Notes under the pieces: generated by a model
Seen by the model: only the letters and a program-made list of their open reading frames with translations
Told to the model about the DNA's origin: nothing
The model's database searches: none
DNA from: Xanthobacteraceae bacterium
Lineage (GTDB): Bacteria > Pseudomonadota > Alphaproteobacteria > Rhizobiales > Xanthobacteraceae
Assembly (NCBI GenBank): GCA_030648135.1
Contig: JAUSIF010000241.1
Coordinates: 1-10,112, forward strand
Direction: 5' to 3'
Length of the DNA stretch: 10,112 nt
Translations under genes and position numbers: made by a program
Part shown: piece by piece, positions 1-6,038 of the stretch
How the letters are laid out: each line of letters opens with the position of its first letter
How positions within the stretch are numbered: the stretch's first letter is position 1

Positions 1-135
1 AAGGACACGATTCTGGAATGGATCTACCGCTACGCCCCCCAGGCCAAGCTCGTCGACGGCGCCTCCGAGGTGCACAAGATGGTGCTCGCCCGCGCGCTCG
101 CCGAGGAAGGGCAGGATTTCTGGCGCTGGGGTTGA
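1..135 (+). CDS. Acyl-CoA dehydrogenase, C-terminal fragment (5' end outside window)
   Basis: Reading frame 1 is open from the first base to a TGA at 133-135 and gives the last 44 residues of a protein. They contain the motif DGASEVHKMVLAR, which matches the helix near the C-terminus of acyl-CoA dehydrogenases (the D-G-x-x-E-V-H element followed by a basic residue), and end in an aromatic tail (FWRWG). The family is FAD-dependent and introduces the alpha-beta double bond into acyl-CoA thioesters, passing electrons to ETF. The substrate class cannot be read from this fragment; the long helix and tail are reminiscent of the ACAD10/11-like or FadE-like branches, but that is inference. It lies 197 bp upstream of the indolepyruvate oxidoreductase on the same strand, so a shared role in catabolism of acyl-CoAs from amino acids is plausible but not shown. 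Confidence 0.8.
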   Translation, partial: KDTILEWIYRYAPQAKLVDGASEVHKMVLARALAEEGQDFWRWG

Positions 136-169
136 TCGCCGGTTACTGCTCGTTTCGTTGCGATACGCC

Positions 170-236
170 AAATTGCGCATTACTGCCCTTGGAGGCAATT
201 TTGCTGCCGCAGCTCCGGCGATAACGAAATTGCGCA
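170..236. promoter_or_regulatory. Cluster of AATTGC/GCAATT elements upstream of indolepyruvate oxidoreductase (putative operator)
   Basis: The exact 10-mer AAATTGCGCA occurs at 170-179 and again at 227-236. Between them, at 195-204, lies GCAATTTTGC, the same core in inverse orientation and itself a GCAA/TTGC inverted repeat. Three related cores in 67 bp, in the only sizeable gap before a catabolic gene and about 100 bp or more ahead of its ATG, look like multiple sites for one dimeric regulator, for example of the Lrp/AsnC type. No regulator gene is visible in the window, and I cannot place a convincing -35/-10 pair. The rest of the 136-332 gap shows no gene and no hairpin followed by a T-run. 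Confidence 0.35.
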
Positions 237-322
237 GGCGGAACGCTTATGTAAGTTTCACGCCTTGACCACGGGCGGTCGAATCTGCCGGAGCGGCGTT
301 CCGGAAGGCCACGGCCTGCGGC

Positions 323-330
323 GGAGAAGG
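323..330 (+). promoter_or_regulatory. Ribosome binding site of the indolepyruvate oxidoreductase gene
   Basis: GGAGAAGG precedes the ATG at 333, with six bases between its GGAG core and the start codon. This purine-rich Shine-Dalgarno sequence supports the start used for the 1163-residue protein. Confidence 0.6.
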
Positions 331-332
331 CG

Positions 333-3300
333 ATGACGCTTTCGAACGTCACCCTCGACGACAAATACGATCTCGCCAACAGCCGCGTGTTCGTCACCGG
401 CTATCAGGCGCTGATTCGCCTCTGCCTGATGCAGAAGGAGCGCGACCGCCGCGCCGGCTTGAATACCGCGGGCTATGTCTCGGGCTATCGTGGCTCGCCG
501 CTCGGCGGCCTCGACCAGCAATTCATCCGCGCCAAGCCGTTTCTTCAGCGCGCCGATGTCATGTTCCGGGCTGGTATCAACGAGGATCTGGCCGCCACCG
601 CCTTGTGGGGCACGCAACAGGCGGAGCTGCGCGGCGAGGGAAAATTCGATGGCGTGTTCGGCATTTGGTACGGCAAGGGGCCGGGCGTGGACCGCACCGG
701 CGACGTCTTCCGCCACGCCAATTTCGCCGGCACCTCGATGCACGGCGGTGTGCTCGCGCTCATGGGCGACGATCACACCGCCGAGTCGTCCACCACCGCG
801 CATCAAACCGAATTCAATTTCGTCGACTTGGTGATCCCGATCCTGAATCCGGCGGGCGTTCAGGAAATCCTCGACTACGGGCTCTATGGCTGGGCGATGT
901 CGCGTTACTGCGGCGCCTGGGTCGCTCTCAAATGTGTGCATGAGACGGTGGAATCGACCGCCGTCATCGACGGCGGCCTCGATCGGGTGAAGATCGAAAT
1001 TCCGACCGACTTCAAGATGCCGGAAGGCGGACTCAATATCCGCCTGCACGACAGCGTGCTCGGCATGGAGGCGCGGCTGCACGATTATAAGCGCGACGCC
1101 ATGCTTGCCTTCGTGCGCGCGAACAAACTCAACCGCTGGATCACCTCCGGTGGGCGCAATCCGAAGATCGGCGTGGTCACCGTCGGCAAGTCCTATCTCG
1201 ACGTGCGTCAGGCGCTCGACGAGCTCGGCATCGACGAGGTGAAGTGTAACGATCTCGGCATCCGGTTGTTCAAGGTCGCGTGTCCCTATCCGTTGTCGCG
1301 CTTGGAGCTCGCGGAGTTCGCGGCCGGGCTCGATCTCATCGTCGTGGTCGAGGAGAAGCGTTCGCTGATCGAAGTGCAGGTGCGCGAGGAGTTGTACGGC
1401 ACCAACAATCAGCCCACCTGCATCGGCAAAAAGGATGAACAGGGCAATTGGCTGTTCCCGATCAAGGGCGCGCTTGACCCCAACGACATCGCTATCTGCA
1501 TCGGCGACCGGCTCTTGAAATACGGAGCGAACGAGGCGCTCGCCAAGCATGTCGCCGATCTCAAGGAGGCCCAGCGCATTCTCGCCGAGACTGAGGACGT
1601 CGCCACCCGCATTCCCTATTTCTGTCCGGGCTGCCCGCACAACACCTCGACGGTGATCCCCGAGGGCACCCGCGCCTATGCCGGCATCGGCTGCCATTAC
1701 ATGGTGCAGTGGATGGACCGCGCGACGCAGGGCTTCACCCACATGGGGGGCGAGGGTGCGAACTGGATCGGCGAGGCGCCGTTCTCCAAATGCCTGCACG
1801 TGTTCCAGAACATCGGCGACGGCACCTATAACCATTCCGGCTACATGGCGATCCGCGCCGCCATCGCCTCGGGCGTCAACATCACCTACAAGATTCTCTA
1901 CAACGACGCCGTCGCCATGACCGGCGGCCAGCCGAACGATGGCGGGCTGAACGTGCCGATGATTGCCCGCCAGGTTGCGGCCGAAGGTGCGAAGAAGGTC
2001 GTCATCGCCACCGACGAGCCGGAAAAATATGCCCGCGACGAGGACTGGCCGAAGGGGCTCACCATCCATCACCGCGACGAGCTGATGCAGGTCCAGAAAG
2101 AGCTCGCCGCGATCCCCGGCTGCACCGTCCTCATCTACGACCAGACCTGCGCCGCCGAGAAGCGCCGCCGCCGCAAGCGCGGGCTTTATCCCGACCCCGA
2201 CCAGCGCGTCGTCATCAACGAACTCGTCTGCGAAGGCTGCGGCGATTGCGGGGTGCAATCGAACTGCATCGCGATCCAGCCGCTCGAGACCGAATGGGGC
2301 CGCAAGCGCGAGATCGACCAGTCGAGCTGCAACAAGGACTTCTCCTGCCTCAAGGGCTTCTGCCCGGCGCTGGTAACGGTGCATGGGGCGAAGTTGAAAC
2401 GCGGGACCGGCGTCGCCGCCGCGCACGACCTGCCGCGTCCGCCCGAGCCGGTGCTGCCAGCGATCGAGGGGAACTACGGGATCATCGTCACCGGAATCGG
2501 CGGTACCGGGATCGTGACCATCGGCGCGCTCATCGGCATGGCCGCGCATCTGGAAGGCAAGGGCTGCGGCGTCATCGACATGGCCGGGCTCGCCCAGAAG
2601 GGCGGGGCGGTCGCGAGCCACATCCGCATCGCCGCCAAGCCCGAGGACATCCATGCCATCCGCGTGCCGGCGCGCGGGGCCGATCTCGTGCTCGGCGGCG
2701 ATATGGTCGTCGCCGGAACCAAGAAAGTGCTCGCCGCGGTGAAGCCCGGCGCCACCACCTTCGTGGTCAACACCCACGAGATGCTGCCCGGCGAATTCAC
2801 CCGCGACGCCGATTTTTCGCTGCCGACCGAACGCTTGAAGCGCGCGATCACGGGAGCAGCGGGCCGCGAGCATACCCGTTATGTCGATGCGACGCGGCTT
2901 TCCACCGCCTTGTTCGGCGCTTCGCTCGGCCAGAACATTTTCCTGCTTGGTTATGCCTATCAGCTCGGCGCGATCCCGGTCTCGGCGGCCGCGATCGAGC
3001 GGGCGATCGAGCTTAACGGCGAGGCGGTGGAAGCGAACAAGGCGACGTTTGCCTGGGGCCGGCGGACCGCGATTGATCCGGATGCGGTCATGGCGATAGC
3101 CGAACCGGCGGAAACGGCGACCGACGCGCGCCGGCTCTCGATCTCGCTCGAGGAAATCATCGAGCGCCGCGTCGGCTTCCTCACCAGCTATCAGAATGCC
3201 GCCTATGCGGCGCGCTACCGCGAAGTCGTAGAGCGGGTGCGGATGGCGGAAGCGGCGCGCGTGCCGGCTAGCCAAGATCTCGCCGAAGTGGTGGCACGGA

Positions 3301-3824
3301 ATTTGTTCAAGCTCATGGCCTACAAGGACGAATACGAAGTGGCGCGGCTCTACAGCGACGGCTCCTTCGCCCAGCAAGTGGCATCGAGCTTCGATGGCGA
3401 GGTCGAGCTCGAGTACCATCTGGCGCCGCCGCTGTTCGCGCGCATGGACCCCGCCACCGGTCGCCCGAAGAAGATCGTCTTCGGGCCGTGGATGGTGAGC
3501 GCCTTCCGCCTGCTTGCCCGGTTGAAATTCCTGCGCGGCACCGCGTTCGATCCGTTCGGCTGGACGGCGGAACGGCGGTTAGAGCGCCGGCTGATCGAGG
3601 ATTATGTGGCGCTCATCGAGGAGCTCTTGCCGATGCTCGTACCTGCGAACCACGCCCTTGCGGTCGCTCTTGCCTCGATCCCGGACAAGATTCGCGGTTT
3701 CGGCCCTGTCAAGGCGCGCCAGCTTGCCGCCGCCAAGGCCGAAGAGGCGGCGTTGCTCGCGCGCCTGCGCGCCGGGCCCGAGGCCGGCGGCGAGATTCCG
3801 CTATCCGCCGCCGCGGCAGAATGA
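333..3824 (+). CDS. Indolepyruvate ferredoxin oxidoreductase, fused alpha/beta type
   Basis: Predicted to decarboxylate arylpyruvates (indolepyruvate, phenylpyruvate) oxidatively with CoA to aryl-acetyl-CoA and CO2, reducing ferredoxin or a similar acceptor in the cytosol; this links aromatic amino-acid transamination to acyl-CoA catabolism. The 1163 residues are the usual size of the single-chain form, in which the archaeal IorA and IorB subunits are fused. The N-terminal pyrimidine-binding domain carries GYRGSPLGG (about 51-59). The thiamine-diphosphate domain begins with FCPGCPH (Cys431, Cys434) and has the Mg-ThDP motif G495-D496-G497 with Asn524 closing it. A ferredoxin-like insert has Cys633, 636, 639, 645, 666, 672 and 677. 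The IorB-like gamma domain starts near 716 with GIGGTG (721-726). A C-terminal extension of about 230 residues resembles DUF6537, typical of the fused family. The start is supported by GGAGAAGG. hemH begins 25 bp after the stop, so co-transcription is possible. True substrate preference is not readable from sequence. Confidence 0.93.
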   Translation: MTLSNVTLDDKYDLANSRVFVTGYQALIRLCLMQKERDRRAGLNTAGYVSGYRGSPLGGLDQQFIRAKPFLQRADVMFRAGINEDLAATALWGTQQAELRGEGKFDGVFGIWYGKGPGVDRTGDVFRHANFAGTSMHGGVLALMGDDHTAESSTTAHQTEFNFVDLVIPILNPAGVQEILDYGLYGWAMSRYCGAWVALKCVHETVESTAVIDGGLDRVKIEIPTDFKMPEGGLNIRLHDSVLGMEARLHDYKRDAMLAFVRANKLNRWITSGGRNPKIGVVTVGKSYLDVRQALDELGIDEVKCNDLGIRLFKVACPYPLSRLELAEFAAGLDLIVVVEEKRSLIEVQVREELYGTNNQPTCIGKKDEQGNWLFPIKGALDPNDIAICIGDRLLKYGANEALAKHVADLKEAQRILAETEDVATRIPYFCPGCPHNTSTVIPEGTRAYAGIGCHYMVQWMDRATQGFTHMGGEGANWIGEAPFSKCLHVFQNIGDGTYNHSGYMAIRAAIASGVNITYKILYNDAVAMTGGQPNDGGLNVPMIARQVAAEGAKKVVIATDEPEKYARDEDWPKGLTIHHRDELMQVQKELAAIPGCTVLIYDQTCAAEKRRRRKRGLYPDPDQRVVINELVCEGCGDCGVQSNCIAIQPLETEWGRKREIDQSSCNKDFSCLKGFCPALVTVHGAKLKRGTGVAAAHDLPRPPEPVLPAIEGNYGIIVTGIGGTGIVTIGALIGMAAHLEGKGCGVIDMAGLAQKGGAVASHIRIAAKPEDIHAIRVPARGADLVLGGDMVVAGTKKVLAAVKPGATTFVVNTHEMLPGEFTRDADFSLPTERLKRAITGAAGREHTRYVDATRLSTALFGASLGQNIFLLGYAYQLGAIPVSAAAIERAIELNGEAVEANKATFAWGRRTAIDPDAVMAIAEPAETATDARRLSISLEEIIERRVGFLTSYQNAAYAARYREVVERVRMAEAARVPASQDLAEVVARNLFKLMAYKDEYEVARLYSDGSFAQQVASSFDGEVELEYHLAPPLFARMDPATGRPKKIVFGPWMVSAFRLLARLKFLRGTAFDPFGWTAERRLERRLIEDYVALIEELLPMLVPANHALAVALASIPDKIRGFGPVKARQLAAAKAEEAALLARLRAGPEAGGEIPLSAAAAE

Positions 3825-3849
3825 GCGCTCCGCGGTTAAAGAATCAACG

Positions 3850-4875
3850 ATGAACTCGTCATCCGCCGATCGCTCGAAGCTCGAAGCCGGCCGCATCGGT
3901 GTGCTGCTCGTCAATCTCGGCACGCCGGATGCCACCGACTATTGGTCGATGCGGCGTTATTTAAAGGAATTTCTCTCCGACCGCCGGGTGATCGAGACCA
4001 ACCGCGCGCTGTGGTGGTTCGTGCTCAATGTCATCATTCTATCGACGCGTCCCGCCCGAAAGGGCCGCGACTACGACAAGATCTGGAACCGCGCGCGCAA
4101 TGAATCGCCGCTGAAAACCATCACGCGCTCGCAGGCCGAGAAGCTCGCCCGGCATCTCGAGGGCATCGATCCCCGCCTCGTCGTCGATTGGGCCATGCGC
4201 TATGGCAATCCGTCGCTGCCCTCGCGTCTTGCCGCGCTCGCTCAACAAGGCTGCGAGCGCTTGCTCATCCTGCCGCTGTATCCGCAATATGCGGCGGCGA
4301 CCACCGCCACCGTTTGCGACAAAGTCTTCGAGACGCTCGCAAAAATGCGCTGGCAGCCGAGCCTGCGGGTGGCGCCGCCCTATTTCGACGATCCGGTTTA
4401 TATCGAGGCGGTGGCGTCCACGCTCGAAGCCTCGCTGCAGAAACTATCCTGGAAGCCCGACATGATCCTCGCCTCCTTTCACGGGGTGCCCGAGGACTAT
4501 GTGCGGAAGGGCGATCCCTATGCGCGCCATTGCGCCGAGACGGCGCGGCTCCTCGCCGAGCGGCTCAAGCTCGGCGAACGGAAATTCAAATTCACGTTCC
4601 AGTCGCGCTTCGGCCGCGCCAAGTGGCTGGAGCCCTATACCGACGAGACGGTGCGCGCGCTCGCCGAGGAAGGCGTGAGCAGCCTCGCCGTGGTAATGCC
4701 GGGCTTTTCCGCCGATTGTCTGGAGACGCTGGAGGAGATCGCCGGCGAGAACGCCGAGATCTTTCGCCACCACGGCGGCAAGAATTTCATCGCCGTGCCC
4801 TGTCTCAACGATGCCGAAGACGGCATGCGGGTGATCCGCCACCTCGCCGAGCGCGAGTTACAGGGCTGGATCTGA
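3850..4875 (+). CDS. hemH: Ferrochelatase
   Basis: Inserts Fe2+ into protoporphyrin IX (or coproporphyrin III in some lineages), the metallation step of haem synthesis, at the cytoplasmic face of the membrane. The protein is 341 aa, normal for a bacterial HemH. It opens with a strand ending VLLVNLGTPD, carries SFHGVP with the metal-site histidine His211, then FQSRFG followed by KWLEPYTD, and PGFSADCLETLEEI with Glu292. The 81-residue spacing between His211 and Glu292 equals that between His183 and Glu264 of Bacillus subtilis ferrochelatase. The C-terminus lacks the Cys-rich extension of [2Fe-2S] ferrochelatases. The reading frame is open further upstream, but the start at 3850 is chosen because the added residues are only an Arg/Pro-rich out-of-frame reading of the previous gene. 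The Shine-Dalgarno sequence is weak (AAAGAA), which fits translation from a message shared with the upstream gene. The gene ends 24 bp from the convergent kpsF-type gene. Confidence 0.95.
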   Translation: MNSSSADRSKLEAGRIGVLLVNLGTPDATDYWSMRRYLKEFLSDRRVIETNRALWWFVLNVIILSTRPARKGRDYDKIWNRARNESPLKTITRSQAEKLARHLEGIDPRLVVDWAMRYGNPSLPSRLAALAQQGCERLLILPLYPQYAAATTATVCDKVFETLAKMRWQPSLRVAPPYFDDPVYIEAVASTLEASLQKLSWKPDMILASFHGVPEDYVRKGDPYARHCAETARLLAERLKLGERKFKFTFQSRFGRAKWLEPYTDETVRALAEEGVSSLAVVMPGFSADCLETLEEIAGENAEIFRHHGGKNFIAVPCLNDAEDGMRVIRHLAERELQGWI

Positions 4876-4899
4876 AGGTGGCCGCGGCGCCAAAGCTGC

Positions 4900-5907
4900 T
4901 CAAACCACTCCGATCCGCAACAGATCGTGGAAGTGGACGAGGCCGACGGGCTTCGCGCGATCGACCACGAACAGGGCCGTGATCTTCCCGGCGTTGAGTT
5001 GCTCGAGCGCCTCGCCCGCGAGCTGGTCGGGCCGTATCGACCTCGGATTCTTCGTCATCACCTCGTCCACGGGACTGGCGAGTAAGTCTTCGCGCATGTG
5101 ACGGCGTAGATCGCCGTCGGTGACGATGCCGATGAGATGGCCGTTCGCATTGACGACGCCCACGCAACCGAAGCCCTTCGACGTCATCTCGACGACCGCT
5201 TCGGTCATGCGCGTGCCGAGCTTCACCAGCGGCATCTTCTCGCCCGTATGCATCACGTCGCGAACGAAAGTGAGGCTCGCGCCGAGCCTGCCGCCCGGAT
5301 GCAGCGCCTTGAAGTCGAGGGCGGTGAAGCCGCGGCTCTCGAACAGCGCCACCGCCAGTGCGTCGCCGATCGCGAGCTGCATCAAGGTGGACGTCGTCGG
5401 CGCCAGGCCGAGCGGGCAGGCCTCGCGCGCCGCCGGCATGATCAGTGCCACATCGGCGGCCTTGGCGAGGGTAGAGTCCTGGCTCGCCGTCACCGCTACG
5501 AGTGCCACGCGGAAGCGTTTGGCATAGTCGATCAAGTCCTTGAGTTCGACCGTCTCGCCCGACCATGACAACGCAATGATGACGTCGTCACGGGTGATCA
5601 CGCCGAGATCACCATGGCTCGCCTCGCTGGGATGGACGAAATAGGCGGGGGTTCCGGTCGAGGCGAAAGTGGCGGCGACCTTGCGGCCGACATGGCCGCT
5701 CTTGCCCATGCCGGAGATCACGACGCGGCCCGCGGCCGAGCGGATCTTCTCGACCGCCGCGACGAACGCCTCTCCCAGTCCGTCCGCGATGGATGCGGAA
5801 AGCGCCTCAAGCCCTGCCGCCTCGGTCTCCAGCGTCCGCAAGGCGGAACGCACGAGGTCCGAAGACGCTTCAGTGCCGATAGCCCTGCGACTTTTCGGGC
5901 TGGCCAT
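4900..5907 (-). CDS. Arabinose-5-phosphate isomerase, KpsF/GutQ (KdsD) family
   Basis: Interconverts D-ribulose 5-phosphate and D-arabinose 5-phosphate, the first committed step toward Kdo, the sugar joining lipid A to the LPS core; a cytosolic enzyme. The 335-residue product has an N-terminal SIS domain (about 40-175) with GMGKSGHVG, PSEASHGDLG and SWSGET, then EACPLGLAPTTST and HPGG, and two C-terminal CBS domains (about 215-272 and 278-335) ending in the characteristic HDLLR-G-V. Lys69, Glu121, Glu162 and His203 match the positions of the proposed catalytic Lys59, Glu111, Glu152 and His193 of E. coli KdsD with identical spacing. The start at 5907 is fixed by a strong Shine-Dalgarno sequence; the frame remains open to 6090, but those extra residues do not look like protein. 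It is transcribed divergently from the outer-membrane barrel gene. Paralogues (KdsD, KpsF, GutQ) cannot be told apart by motif, so no symbol is given. Confidence 0.93.
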   Translation of the reverse strand: MASPKSRRAIGTEASSDLVRSALRTLETEAAGLEALSASIADGLGEAFVAAVEKIRSAAGRVVISGMGKSGHVGRKVAATFASTGTPAYFVHPSEASHGDLGVITRDDVIIALSWSGETVELKDLIDYAKRFRVALVAVTASQDSTLAKAADVALIMPAAREACPLGLAPTTSTLMQLAIGDALAVALFESRGFTALDFKALHPGGRLGASLTFVRDVMHTGEKMPLVKLGTRMTEAVVEMTSKGFGCVGVVNANGHLIGIVTDGDLRRHMREDLLASPVDEVMTKNPRSIRPDQLAGEALEQLNAGKITALFVVDRAKPVGLVHFHDLLRIGVV

Positions 5908-5914
5908 ACGGCGG

Positions 5915-5921
5915 ACCTCCC
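5915..5921 (-). promoter_or_regulatory. Strong Shine-Dalgarno sequence of the KpsF/KdsD gene
   Basis: On the minus strand GGGAGGT lies seven bases before the ATG at 5907. It is nearly a full anti-Shine-Dalgarno match at the right spacing and decides this start over the longer open frame reaching 6090. Confidence 0.8.
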
Positions 5922-5987
5922 ATTTCCCAAGGATTTTCCTAGCACGGCCGGGGGCCGGAGGCGACTCGACCCCGGTGGAAAAGGGTC

Positions 5988-6024
5988 CGTTAACCATGCG
6001 CGTTTTAGCTTCGTTAACCACGCG
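5988..6024. promoter_or_regulatory. Two direct repeats with GTTAACCA core in a divergent promoter region (CtrA-like half-sites)
   Basis: CGTTAACCATGCG (5988-6000) and CGTTAACCACGCG (6012-6024) are 13-mers differing at one base, with starts 24 bp apart. They sit in the 131-bp region between the minus-strand kpsF-type gene and the plus-strand barrel gene. TTAACCAT resembles the half-site described for the cell-cycle regulator CtrA in alphaproteobacteria. A GANTC site (GACTC, 5963-5967), the CcrM methylation target, lies nearby. The canonical TTAA-N7-TTAA full site is not present: the two TTAA units are separated by 20 bases. The 24-bp period is close to two helical turns, so both copies face roughly the same side of DNA. 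That this is a bound operator is inference. Confidence 0.4.
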
Positions 6025-6038
6025 AAGCCCGAGAGAAA

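Noticed and set aside
286..322. GC-rich short inverted repeats (TTCCGGAA, AGGCCACGGCCT) before the oxidoreductase ribosome site
   Set aside because: Short palindromes with tiny or no loops and no T-run are common in DNA of this composition; not enough for a terminator or riboswitch call.
2246..3016. 256-codon open frame overlapping the oxidoreductase in another frame
   Set aside because: Arg-rich low-complexity product inside a gene with clear family motifs; an alternative-frame shadow.
258..3419. Antisense open frame of 1053 codons opposite the indolepyruvate oxidoreductase
   Set aside because: Its codons lie exactly opposite the sense codons, so a stop would require TTA, CTA or TCA in the real gene, which are very rare in this GC-rich codon usage. 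The product is an Asp/His/Arg/Ala-rich shadow without recognisable domains.
3604..3849. 82-residue N-terminal extension of ferrochelatase in the same frame
   Set aside because: It overlaps the end of the oxidoreductase, is Arg/Pro/Ser-rich, and ferrochelatases start close to the VLLVNLGTP strand; the ATG at 3850 gives the normal family length.
4876..4899. Possible bidirectional terminator between convergent hemH and the kpsF-type gene
   Set aside because: The 24-bp gap is GC-rich but shows no convincing stem-loop with a T-run on either strand.
4188..4982. 264-codon open frame overlapping hemH
   Set aside because: Arg/Ala-rich shadow of hemH running into the antisense end of the kpsF-type gene; no family resemblance.
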